DNA of 64,000 bases from Zeugodacus cucurbitae. Its lineage: Eukaryota > Arthropoda > Insecta > Diptera > Tephritidae. How positions within the stretch are numbered: position 1 is the stretch's first letter; each line of letters opens with the position of its first letter. The notes under the pieces were generated by a model. The model was not told the DNA's origin. It did not search any database and saw only the letters and a list, made by a program, of their open reading frames with translations. The stretch spans positions 15,731,501 to 15,795,500 of the forward strand of contig NC_071668.1 of NCBI RefSeq assembly GCF_028554725.1. The letters run 5' to 3'. This document shows, piece by piece, positions 10,801 to 21,605 of the stretch. A program made the translations under genes and the position numbers.

Positions 10801-12302
10801 TATTAAACCCTATATCTAACTCGTTTAGTTTTAGGTGTTGCAAACAAACGTTAGGTGAACAAAACTATCATACCCTCTTAGCAACTTTGTTGGGAGAGTA
10901 TAAATATAACATTTCCATATCAGCTTACCTTGATTAAATGCTAAGGCAGGCACATATAAAACTATTGGCGCGTACATTAACTGTAGAAAAAAGCATAATT
11001 AGTGATTTGAAGTTACTTCATTAACTAAACCATATCTATCTTTTTCACAAACCGTCTCCAAAATAAACAACAAGGAGGCAATAGTCCGTACGCGTGAGTC
11101 GAAACGTATTTCCAAATACTGAAAATAAAAATAAAATATTGCCATAATTGTTTCGAAAACATTTTGTTTTGTTCAAGTACATGGAAAAATTCAAAAATAC
11201 TTGCTGAAAAATCTACATTTCAAAATTTATTCTATGATAGATGAACGTGTGAACAACACTGACGAGCTTTTATATCCAATATATAGCAGACGGAACTAAC
11301 AATGCGATTGATTAGACCGATAAGGCTAAATAAATCGTATGTTAGAGAATAGTTAGAGAGCGCTCAAAAAGAGATTTAACTATTGATATTATGCAAATAC
11401 TAAGTTCGATTGAAATCAGACATTATATTCATAAATTTAAATGATATTTTCATACAACTAAAGATTATTAAATTTTCTACCTCTCCACTCACTTCTGCAA
11501 CTTTTAATACAAATTTTTTTTAATATATAATACTATGTAATAAAAAAATACTCACCTCATAAGAGGTAGTAACTTTAAATGTCAAAAAAACTGGTATATA
11601 AAGTTTTGACACCGCAATTGCCATAAAAAATATCGCTACAATAATTAACCAATACTGGGTGCCATAATTGTAGATTTCCGGTGGTGTGCCCAGCATCATT
11701 GCGCCGGAAATGTAGCTTAGGAAAAAATCATAACATATTTGTATTTATATTATATTATTAAGAAAATATAGAAATTCTTATGCTAACCTGGCAACTAGAC
11801 TCATTGCTACTGGAAATATTTTCATTTGTCTGGATCCTAACATATACTCATTCATTCCTTCAGGACTGTAGCCCGGTGAGTTCTGGTCTTTTGGATCCTC
11901 ATCACTGCTTGGTTTAACAGGCTTCTTCCTAAATCAAGAACTTTATATTTTGTTCATTGTTATTTGTAATGCATTAATTTACTTTATGTAACCAAAATAG
12001 ATTCCGATTGCCGTAGAGAACAGCAACAGTGCTCCGAAAACACAATAGTCGGGAATTGAGAAATGAAATTGTGAATTTTCCTTATAGTTGGATGTCTATA
12101 ATTAGAAAAATAAATGTTTGTTTATATTAAAATTAATAAAATAGCATAATAATGAAACACATTTATTTTAATAGGAATGAATATCGAAATAACTATCAAT
12201 ATTCAAACTCAAATTTAAATTTAATTTACTTTATTTACTAATTTAAATTTAGTATTTGCATATTTAATTCGTTTTATTCGTTTGTCTTACCGTATTCTCC
12301 AT
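7831..12302 (-). CDS. SLC5-type sodium-coupled transporter, copy B (complete)
   Basis: Eleven coding exons, all with GT/AG borders: 12291-12302, 11983-12095, 11788-11928, 11556-11715, 11053-11118, 10929-10980, 9730-9797, 9459-9613, 9131-9389, 8367-9058 and 7831-7960. They sum to 1848 nt, 615 residues plus stop, the usual size for SLC5 carriers. Junctions read through cleanly: VTTSYE/YLEIRF, LLFILET/LMYAPIVLYVPALAFNQ, VTGINVY, GGIKAVVHTDIWQTFIMF, WAGFCGVNQTMVQRYVSLP, FGAALSSMSVVFNSIS. This pattern belongs to the insect sodium-dependent multivitamin/monocarboxylate transporter group: about 13 membrane helices with Na+-driven uptake at the plasma membrane. The soluble C-terminal tail ends at the stop codon at 7831-7833. 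Its 5' four exons are duplicated at 158-882. The 932-bp intron between exons 8 and 9 of the window order (9798-10928 region) holds a dispersed repeat and a TTCGG microsatellite. Substrate unknown. Confidence 0.88.
9923..9952. repeat. (CGGTT)n microsatellite in a transporter intron
   Basis: About six copies of the pentamer CGGTT/TTCGG in a row, within an otherwise AT-rich intron. Variable in length by nature; no function inferred. Confidence 0.9.
10150..10915 (+). repeat. Dispersed repeat, TATACTCTCGCAA family, in a transporter intron
   Basis: Matches the copy at 3342-4531 from its middle to its right end: AAAGTTTTATTCTGCCATTA, TTTTTGACCCATAAGTGGGC, ACAGACAGACGGACTG, GATCACTTTGATATATT. It ends in AGCAACTTTGTTGGGAGAGTATAA. 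The left end is truncated or lost. Confidence 0.75.
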
Positions 12303-13311
12303 TGTGAAGTATTAATGATATGCAACGTCGCGTATTTCAAGTTTATCGTACTTGCTCTGTATTTAAAAAGATTTTGGCAATATCAACAAACCACCGATAT
12401 AACACTGAAATGTTCCTACACTTAGCCAATGACAGCAAACTATTGAAATTTCACGAAGAATATGTGTTTATTTATTAGTTCTCTAACAACGTACCAGTTT
12501 ATATCAAAATTTTATTGTCCCCCATTAATTAATAAAAAAAATGTGTTGTGAAGAAACGTATTTGCATATATGCAAATATTTTATTCGATTTCAAGAAACT
12601 ATTAACATACGATTTTGGTGACGCAAACTAAATTTTTAATCTTTCCGAAAACGACCCATAATATTTTGACAAACATCACTATTTTGTAAAAAACGTTAAA
12701 CGTTAATAACTAGTCATATGTTTTTTTATTATTTTAGAAGCTAACATTGTTAAAACAAAACTTTACAAAATAGAGCACATGACCTTGTACAATATTAATA
12801 TTCAAATTTGAATTTATAATATGTAGTACGATGTCAACAGTTATCCTTTCAAGGTTTTCTACCACATTTCCCGCAGAGAATTTTTCAGTTTTTTATTTGT
12901 CACTGTAAAGTATTGAGTTGTGTGCCAGCAGAAGCATGCCACTTAAAAATTAATTTTTTATCGTTATTTATATTCATATATTAACCGAAATCAACAGATA
13001 CTTCCACATAGCAAATCAAGCAAACACTTCCACACAAGTCAGAAACTAAAAATATACTGAGCTCATGGTAGAAAGGAGACTACTAAGATACCCTGAAGTG
13101 GTTAGTGCGATATCATATCGCATATAAACTAGTTAATATGGAGAAAAGTTAATACGTGCTGTTAACAACAACCATTCTTGCCATCAAAAATTTAAGCAAG
13201 ATAAGCTTAAAATGATCATTCTCTCACTAAAGCGTTAAATGAGCAGTGCCAGTTAAAATAAATTCTCTTTTTTGTATCACTTCCCTAGGTGCGAGAGCTT
13301 AAATCTTAGAC
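11398..13311 (-). repeat. Segmental duplication, copy B
   Basis: Counterpart of 1-1885, sharing exons 1-4 of the transporter and about 1 kb upstream. Indels include an added CAAACTCAAATTTAAATTTA-like expansion near 12205 and a few homopolymer changes. Beyond 13311 the sequences are unrelated. Confidence 0.95.
13106..13122. promoter_or_regulatory. 17-bp odd palindrome upstream of transporter copy B
   Basis: The same TGCGATATCATATCGCA as at 1681-1697, about 800 bp upstream of the copy B start. Its perfect retention in both copies may simply reflect recent duplication. Confidence 0.25.
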
Positions 13312-13496
13312 TTTAAAAATTAAACATAAGAATAAACTCTGCGAAAGGTAATAAAGGATGCCAAACATGATTAATTAGTTCCTACCAGCTGACAAAAATA
13401 ATAAAACGATGATTACCGAACAATATTTAAAATATGTATTCTTAAAAATATGTAAAAGTATACACCTTTAAATAGTCAATTGAAATTAGTACATAT

Positions 13497-15515
13497 TTAA
13501 ATCTCCTCTACTTTTTTTGCATAACCCAAGTCGACGAGCATTTGCGTTGTTTCCACAAATTCCTTATCCAATAAATGTATGCATAACTCTTCTGCGTTAA
13601 TTTTCTCAATTATCTGCACTTCAATACGTTGATTCAATAAAATAACTACCAACATCTGTACAGCTTTTTCGAAAAGAACCACATCTCCGTTTGTAATATC
13701 GTTTATGCCAGCGAAACGACAGAGGACTGCGCGAAATGGTTCTTCTACTTGGAAAATTTTGCATTTAGCCATGCTTTCTAATGATACCATATCAATATTA
13801 CCGTAGTCTACATAGAATACCTGCAGAAGGGAATATATAGTATTCAGAAAAGACTTTTAACTTTTGAAGAGGAAAAAATTCAAAATTGTACATATACCTT
13901 AAACTTTGTATCTCCTTCTACCGCAATGACCTTAGCGCGATACCAAAAGTGATCCTTTGCATACTGTGCCAATATTAAATCGCCTATTTGTGGCGCTTCA
14001 GTTAACTTCTGTTCCACAGATAATTCATTTGTATTCCAAAATAGTTGTTTCAATTGTTCATTCCGCTCATTTAGTATTTGCGCATAAAACATATTTGGTT
14101 GTGCAATATGCATAACTTCTAAATATATTATATCATTTTTGTGCACATCATCTATACGCGTTTTTAGCACACATTTTTCGAAATATTTATTTTCTTCTTG
14201 TTGGGAGTCATCATCAAATGCATCTGCTTCAAAAGAATTTACGAAAGGATTCTTTGACATCTTTAACGGCTTTTTAACCTATGGAATACACTACAATATA
14301 CAATATATTCTTGTATTTACAGTAAATACCACTTACATCTGGCGATTTCTTTAATATAACACGACTTTCAATAATGTAAACTTGCAAAACTCTGCCTACT
14401 TGTCTCACGACCTCCAAGTTCACCTCTTTGAATTCATATTTCAGCAACATTTTGCTCAGCACATATGCATGCGTCTCCTTCTCTTTACAGTCGTCAGTAG
14501 TTTCTTTAACACCCAAAAGCGTACATTTCATGGCTTGTGCAGGTAATTCTTTGTAGACTTTGGGTAAATCATAAAATTGTACATCATTGATATTTAAGGG
14601 CACTAATTCGCCATAATCGATTAGCAGCACATGTAAATTGTCTTCATTTTTCTTATCTGGCGACTGCAGCACGCCGCGTAATATATTCTTACCATTAATT
14701 GAGATGCCAAAAATAACATTCGTCGAAGGTATTCGTACACTCTTTGGCAGATTATACATGTTACTTAAATCGTATAACAAATCGTTGCGCATTTGGCAAG
14801 CATAGAAACATAACTCTTCTATGTTATCTATATACGTCACGAATGCGCTAAAGTGATATCCTGCAGTGAATGCTGACAAGTCACGCAAATGTACACATGA
14901 CGGTAGTGATTCAAGTGTTAATGATTCTGGTTCAGCAAATTTTATTTTACGTTTTGCTGCATTTTTTCCATCGCCTACAACATTTGTAGCGTGTACTTTT
15001 TCACTGTCGTCCAATAGAGCAATTGCAGTCAGTGGTGACTTCTCTTTATCTATACTTCGGTAACTCGTCCACTTCTCCTCCTCTACACTATGATAATGCC
15101 GCCAGTCAACGTTGTAATCCAAACTCTCGTTCTTATCGCTTAATACTTTATGCCATTCAACAAATTCTTCGAGTAAATACGGAACAGTTTCCAGTCCAAT
15201 ACCAACATCGCCAGCTAGGATTTTATTGATATTATGCAGCTGCAAATGTATGTTGAATTTACGTGCCAAATTGTTGACGGCCGCTACACGTGACATATAC
15301 TTATCGTAGGACATCAAAGCAAACACATTAGCATGAGTTAGTTGACCAGAATCATTTTGAAAATGTTTGAATACATCGTGTCTCATAATAACTTCACATC
15401 CCTCCAAAAATCGACCCAGATTGGCTTGTAGTTGCACAACCTCTCGTTTGCACATATTGTACATTATTTGCATACGATCTACATTTGTACGGGACGCCAT
15501 AAGTTTGGTACACAT
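13497..15515 (-). CDS. Tudor-domain protein (two extended Tudor regions)
   Basis: Three exons: 14337-15515, 13898-14278 and 13497-13820. They total 1884 nt, 627 residues. Two ATGs lie in frame at the start (15515 and 15500, the latter giving MASRTNVDRM); I used the first. The first Tudor region, about residues 230-345, has HVLLIDYGELVPLNINDVQF followed by LPAQAMKCTLLG. The second, about 435-560, has DLILAQYAKDHFWYRAKVIA and, across the last splice, TKFK/VFYVDYGNIDMVSLE. The (F/Y)xDYG core is the classic Tudor strand, and the flanking parts resemble extended Tudor (SN-like) folds. Such proteins bind dimethyl-arginine on Piwi-family proteins in germline piRNA granules. That role here is inferred from the family. 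The N-terminal 200 residues are helical-looking without a domain I recognise. Which fly Tudor gene it matches I cannot say. Confidence 0.85.
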
Positions 15516-15783
15516 AAACTTAAAACTCGTTTATCACTGCTAAAATGTTAATAATTCAAGATTTCTCGTAAATTTTTGTCATTCATCAATTGAATACAAC
15601 TTCCGTTAAATACACACGAATAACGGAACTTTGAAAATGGAGTTGCCATGTTTTATGAAAAATATTTGTTTAACAAAATCGCAAAAGATTCATTCATCTA
15701 CATATTCGAAAACTATGGTAGTACTTAAAAGGCTCTACACTATTTTGTTAATTATTTTATTGAAATACAATACTTGTTCCAAT

Positions 15784-15912
15784 ATACAGCTGAACTTCCC
15801 TAACTTGAATCACCTTAATCCACAAAAAAACTTGGAGTTAGGGAAGTAAATTTGTATGAAATTTGAATTCTCTTACCAATTAAAGAGTCCGAGTTATAGA
15901 ATTTCAACTGTA
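15784..15912. mobile_element. Tigger/pogo-like MITE, copy 1
   Basis: TA-flanked element beginning CAGCTGAACTTCCCTAACTT and ending AATTTCAACTG, with GAGTTAG/GAGTTAT phrases inside. The termini are inverted repeats of the form CAGTTGAACTTCC. It shares termini and internal words with 52716-52795 and 62238-62425. TA duplication and CAGT-type ends fit the pogo/Tigger group of Tc1/mariner elements. It lies between the Tudor gene and Hel25E. Confidence 0.7.
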
Positions 15913-16268
15913 TCTATACAAAATTTTATCCGCTTTCCGAGATATAAGTAATAAACTGCGAGAACGGTTTAAAAATTAATTGTACGTCCCGACCAACAAG
16001 CTGTGGACCAACTTCATATTCCATACTATAAAATCATATTGCTTACCTATATTACAAATTTAGTAAAACAAAATTGTATTATACTTTTACTTAGATTTCT
16101 TTATTTAATTATTCGTCAATATATATCTTTACTCTTCTTAAACGAAGTGTCTTAAAATAAAATATGTATATTTTTATAGCTGGACCTTTATTTGAGTTAT
16201 ACATTCTACATTGTGTTGGTTTACAATGAAGTATCCCATTTCAATAAAAATACTAAGTTTTGAATATC

Positions 16269-18898
16269 TTATCGTCCCTCAACTAAAAATAGAGAAAAAA
16301 AAGAGTTATGAATTAATTAATTATGCATATTTTCAGCTCAACCAAAACAAAGACACTTACTATAAGAAGATAGATCGATTTCATCCGGTAATTCAGTGAT
16401 ATTGACATCGAAACGGTCTTGCACTTCGTTCAAAATTTTGGCATCAGCTTCATCCGAAACAAAGGTTATGGCCAAACCTTTGGTACCGAAACGACCAGCT
16501 CTTGCAACACGATGTAGGTAAGTGTCAGAATCTTCCGGCATATCATAATTGAATACAATGTTTACACGCTCTATATCCATGCCACGGCCAAAAAGATTGG
16601 TTGCCACCAAAATACGTTTTTGGAAGTCCTTGAACTGTTGATAACGGTTTAAACGCTCTTCTTGGGTCATACCACGATGTATGCCAATAGCGGGGAAATT
16701 CTGTTCAGTTAGCAATTGGGCTAGAGCCATGCAGCGTTGAACGGATTTTACAAAAATTACAACCTATTTGTGCAAAAATTTACATATTTGACATTAAAAA
16801 GTTTTTATAATTCGATTGCTAAAACCTACTTGATTGAATTCGAGTACGTCCAATAATTCAAACAATTTCTTGTTTTTCTCGTTCTCCTTCAATTTAACAT
16901 AATGCTGTTGCAGTCCGTGCAATGTCAATTTTGCTTCATCATCCACATAAACTTCCATGGGCTGTAATATAAAATTAAATGTGGTATATTTTAACAACTT
17001 ACAATTATTGAAAACCAATGTTTTTATGAATCATCTGCCACTTTTCAGCGCTAAATTCCAATCGCTGCCGCTGAATCGTAAACAGACAGTTGAAGCGTCT
17101 TTCGAGTTCATTCACTGACTTAGTAAATTTTCAAACATTTATATTCTATAATTACATACGGCCACACAACCACCACATCTCATTAGTTTCGAAACAGGCT
17201 ACAGTCGCAGCTGCACGCATATAGAATTTCGAGTGAGCCCCCAATGGAAAGTTTAGACCTATTATATCCGTTTGGTAGTCGGCTTACAGTTGCATCCCAG
17301 GCATTGCCCTTTCCAATGCTGTCTGCGAGTAAGCATTGTTCATTCATCATCATCATCATCATTTGAGAATGATCGATGTATTGACTAATCTTGTTGTTGG
17401 ATGTTGGAACGTATATAAAAGTACGTCGCAAAGGGTCCACGCCACTTTACGAGACGAGCTAATCGTTAATTGTTTGATATTGTGTTATTACTTTCGTCAT
17501 TATAGTTAGTTATTCAGCAAATTACAATGTTATGGTTTATCTCTTTTAATACGACCATTTTGATTGGTCTTCTTTTCATTTATACTTGCTTTTTCATATT
17601 ATTAACTTTTGGTATTTGTTTACTGTTACGAGTAACTTATTTTGACATTTATCTTTATGTTTATTAAGTTTTTTAATTTTTTGATTAATGGTGTAGTGGT
17701 GTTTATGTTGTGGCAGTTCAGCAAGTGAGATAAAGCTTAGTGAGATAACTAGTGGTAGTAGAACAAGTAGAAGAATGGACACGTTGATATTTACATCTTG
17801 CATGAATTTTTTGCACACTGGACGTATTTCCTTGCTCAATGTGGCGGAAAACATCATGACTTGTTTTCCATGTGGAGTGCTGCGGAAAATCTCCTGTACA
17901 TCACGACGCATATCTTAAAAGAAATAAAATTTTGCTCGATTAGTTGTTGGTTCACAAAAAAAAAAAAAACAACATAGATATATGTATATTATATTAAGCG
18001 TATTAGTTTAATTTCAAACTTACCTAGTTGTTCCAACATTTTGTCGCATTCGTCAAGAATAAAGTGTTTCAAATGCTTCAAGTTCAATTTCTTGTTGCGT
18101 ATTAGCGCAAGAATACGACCGGGTGTACCCACAACAATGTGTGGCGTTGTGCCCTTCAATGATTCTTCATCTTTTTGTATAGATAATCCACCAAAGAATA
18201 CACCAACCTTTAATTTAAAATGATATTTAATATAAAATTAAAAGTTGCTCTATTTTAGCACTTACCTTAACAGCTGGCATGTACTTGGAAAATCTTTCGT
18301 ATTCTTTGCTTATTTGGAATGCCAATTCACGAGTGTGACACATGACTAATACGTACACCACATTCTCGGTGGGTTCCAGCTGTTGTAAAGTGGCAAGCAC
18401 AAAAACAGCAGTCTTACCCATACCCGACTTAGCCTGGCACAAAATATCCATACCAAGCACAGCCTGTGGTATGCACTCGTGTTGCACTGAAATTACAATT
18501 CAAAATATTTTCATATATTTAATGTGTCCAAAAATATTTTTTCTCAATTAATTACATATGAAAGCGTCAGCTTTAAATGTGATAAATCGATCATAATATA
18601 TCAGTTGTCCCTATCATTAATTTCATCATACAATATATGTAAATAATAATGGTTCCATGTGTGTATACACACTTATGTATATGTATTATAAAGATTTACC
18701 TTCGGATGGATGCTCGAAACCGCAGTCAACTATTGCACGCAAAATTTCCGGCTTGAGCAGAAAATCACGAAAGCCAGAACTGTGAATCGACACGTATGTG
18801 CCTTTCACATCCTTCTTTGGTGCTTCTGGGACTTCAGCAACAGTGGTTTCGGTCTGCTCCTCATCCTCATAATCCAAAAGATCATCATTATCAGCCAT
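16269..18898 (-). CDS. Hel25E: UAP56-type DEAD-box RNA helicase
   Basis: Seven coding exons: 18700-18898, 18266-18486, 18024-18207, 17795-17913, 16830-16961, 16361-16763 and 16269-16282. They sum to 1272 nt, 423 residues. The protein starts MADNDDLLDYEDEEQTE and carries the Q-motif phenylalanine region (SSGFRDFLLKPEILRAIVDC), AKSGMGKTAVF (motif I), DECD (motif II), SAT in MMFSATL (motif III), IGIHRGMTQEERL, LFGRGMDIERVN and HRVARAGRFG (motif VI). DECD in place of DEAD is the UAP56/DDX39 mark. These ATPases load onto nascent mRNA as part of TREX and drive export, and they act in splicing. The last exon is only 14 nt: it completes the codon for isoleucine and adds EGR before the stop, giving SSYIEGR as in flies. 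A gap-free DEAD core and correct length say the gene is intact. Confidence 0.97.
17412..17419 (+). promoter_or_regulatory. TATA box candidate on the plus strand within a Hel25E intron
   Basis: TATATAAA within CGTATATAAAAGT, on the strand opposite to Hel25E. Upstream DNA (17040-17400) is richer in G and C than the surrounding intron and holds E-box words, CAGTTG and CAGCTG. The ATG of a short ORF follows 108 bp later, at 17527. Confidence 0.35.
17527..17667 (+). CDS. Possible small hydrophobic peptide nested in a Hel25E intron
   Basis: A 46-codon ORF starting MLWFISFNTTILIGLLF and continuing with a long run of hydrophobic residues (CFFILLTFGICLLL), then a short tail. It would be a single-pass membrane peptide or signal anchor. 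It lies antisense in the 833-bp intron between the DMRRD and PMEVY exons of Hel25E, 108 bp downstream of a good TATA box. AT-rich DNA yields hydrophobic codons by chance, so support is weak. An alternative is the first exon of a longer gene, or no gene at all. Confidence 0.2.
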   Translation: MLWFISFNTTILIGLLFIYTCFFILLTFGICLLLRVTYFDIYLYVY

Positions 18899-20078
18899 TT
18901 TTAGTTAAGCGTCTTCTAATAATAAAAATATAAGAAAAGTTAGGTTATTCGAGAATTTGTCGGCAAAAGCAAGCGACAGATGTCATGCCGCCATTTTCTT
19001 TTTTTTTTTTTTCAAACAGGTCGGATATGTTTATATTTGCTCAAATTTTGTTCAAAAAACTTATAATGCGCCAATTATTACCTTTTATTGAGTTAAATTC
19101 AAAAAATGGTATAAATTTCACAATTTATTTTAATTGTTGAAAACTTTTAAACTCGCGTCACACTTTTTCCTGACTTGTCCGAATTCGTTCAATGATGAAT
19201 ATGTTTTATGCTACCGTATCACAAAATTATTCGTTGGCAGTGGTGGAAGACCGTTTTCCGCGCAAACATACACAGCAATGCTTCGGAAAGTAGTAAAATG
19301 AAATAGTTTTTGAAATGATTAAATTTATATAGTTATAATTGACAATATTGTTAAATCAAGAGAAGCATTGGCTATTAATCTCAATGATCTTAAAAATGAG
19401 GGTTATTAAAAATATATTAGTTTTTAATTTTGTATAACAGAATTTTTAATAAAAGTATACAAAAAACTTACATTGCATGCATCACTAGAAAGAAAATATG
19501 TATTCGTTATGACGAGTGTGTAGACTACTTTATATTTGATTGAAGTAAATTTGATTGAATGTAACAGATTTTATATATTTAATTAATTTTTAGAAATAGT
19601 TAATTTTAATATTTAGTTAATTTTTAGAAATACATATATTATGGTTAAGATTGCTTTCAAAGGTTGAACATGTGAATATACCATGTAGATATTCAAAAGC
19701 GTAAAATTTTATATGTGAATGTAATTAGTAGAATTCTGCTATTTTATTGACGCACAAAAGCATGACCATTTTCTAAACACATATTCCAAGAACGATATAT
19801 ATATTTGCAAAGTATAATAAATTTCATATTTTTGCTTTCATGTCAGTCCAATTAGGGTTAAAGCTATATATCAGCTGCATTGGCATCAGCTGTCATTATT
19901 TACTACGATCTCATTTCATTCGTTTGCCGGTCGGAAAGGAAGTTATTAAAAGTTAATTGAAAAGTTTGCTGCAGGAGTGGGCGGCTTACCTGGTTTGATG
20001 ACGTATAGCAAGTGCTTTTTGAACTACAAAAGTCATTAACATTTGAGTTGTAAAATCGATTGCTGGCAGAAAAGTAAT
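18899..20078. other. Intergenic region between Hel25E and the CHID1-like gene
   Basis: Head-to-head promoter space for the two divergent genes. A poly-T run sits at about 18999-19012. From 19300 to 19850 the DNA is AT-rich with short repeats such as TTAATTTTTAGAAATA twice (19586 and 19618). No ORF, DRE or TATA box that I would defend. Confidence 0.4.
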
Positions 20079-21605
20079 ATGTTGACCAAAGTCTCATTTA
20101 CTTTCCTGATAGCACTGCTACTGATTGCGGCTTCACTGGTTGAGGCAACCATATCACCAAGAAAAGGACGTGTTGAAAAAACCAAAATAACTAAACCGTT
20201 AAATGTGCTGGCTGGACCACAAGATGAATCTGTTTTCGAACGTAATTTGATTAATATGCGTCCGCTTCCACAAGAAATTCTAGAACACAATGCAGCATTT
20301 TATAAGGATACAACGCTCCGTAACTTCAATGGTACCGTGCTTGGTTATGTTACAGCGGTAAATATATTCATTAATCCTATAAAATAATTTTTATTTATCA
20401 TTATATTTGTTGTCTAATTGGTTTTTCAGTGGAATTCACATGGATATGATGTGGCAAAATTGTTTGCGCGAAAATTCGATATTATATCACCGGTTTGGTT
20501 TCAAATTGTCAAAGATGGCGATGAATATAAATTAGCAGGAGGACATGATGTTGATCTGAATTGGATGAGGGAATTGAGGCGAAAAGGAAAGCGAGAACGT
20601 GCTACCACTCTGAAAAGTAAGTATTTCAAGTAAGTCTTGCATATTTGAATGGAGGTAAATGTGCGTAGTTTTTCCACGTTTCATATTTGATAAATTCACT
20701 GAACGGGACTTTTCACGTTTGTTGAGCTTGGAAACTGAACGGGTGCGACTGAATGAAATGTTGGTTAATGTTTGCAAAAACTATGAATTTGATGGCATCG
20801 TCATTGAATTCTGGACACAACTTGGAGGACGTGTAGATGATACTTTTCTCATTACGCTGGTGCAACAAATGAGTAAGGACTACATATTTATTATATAAGT
20901 TTACTAATAACAGATGCTGTTAACATATTTATTGATTTCTTGCCGTATTTAAGGCGAAGCACTTAAAAAAGAAAATATGCGTTTAATTCTTGTGATACCG
21001 CCACATCGCCAAGAAGTTCCAAACTTATTCACAGAGAAGCACGTCAACCAACTTTATAAACATGTTTACGCCTTTTCACTAATGACCTACGATTATTCGA
21101 ATCCACAGCGACCAGGTAATTGCAATAATTTCATTTTATTTTTTTATTTATTAATTTTTCTACAATTAGGTGCAAACTCTCCATTGTATTGGGTACGTCA
21201 GTCAGTAGAACTTTTAGCACCATCTACAACAAATGATGTTAAGACAAAGCGGCGTAAACTTTTATTAGGTCTTAATATGTATGGCAATGATTATACTCCA
21301 GACGGTGGTGGGCCAATAGTTGCGGGGCAGTATCTAAAGCTTTTGAAATATGCAAAGAAGCGCTTACCCTTTGACGAATTGGATGTGGAAAACTACTTCG
21401 AAGTGAAGTGAGTGTATTTGTGAAATAGAAAAAAATTATTGTTTCAAAATTTTAATTTTACAGAACCGATGATGGCAGACACATGGTTTTCTATCCGACA
21501 CTTCATTCCGTTCACGAACGTATAAAACTTGCTCAAGAATTGGGCACTGGCATATCGATTTGGGAGTTGGGCCAAGGATTAGACTATTTTTATGATCTCT
21601 TTTAA
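20079..21605 (+). CDS. Chitinase-domain-containing protein 1 (CHID1-like, GH18, probably non-catalytic)
   Basis: Six exons: 20079-20357, 20430-20616, 20669-20872, 20954-21115, 21170-21407 and 21464-21605. They total 1212 nt, 403 residues, close to the family's ~393. The start MLTKVSFTFLIALLLIAASL is a clear signal peptide. Then come TVLGYVTAWNSHGYDVAKLF, ISPVWFQI, ATTLKIFPRF, NYEFDGIVIEFWTQLGG, ILVIPPHR, HVYAFSLMTYDYSNPQRPG, KLLLGLNMYGNDY and GTGISIWELGQGLDYFYDLF. This order is that of CHID1 (stabilin-1-interacting chitinase-like protein), a secreted or lysosomal glycan-binding protein. The GH18 signature DxxDxDxE appears as D-G-I-V-I-E-F-W, so the catalytic glutamate is replaced, as is usual in CHID1. 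Chitinase activity is therefore not expected. All splice junctions keep frame. Confidence 0.93.

Noticed and set aside
17183..17440. 85-codon minus-strand ORF in a Hel25E intron with a methionine run
   Set aside because: The methionines come from a CAT microsatellite. There is no domain, and the ORF lies outside the conserved helicase exons.
20043..20078. Upstream start for the CHID1-like gene at 20043
   Set aside because: That codon is TTG. The ATG at 20079 begins a standard signal peptide.
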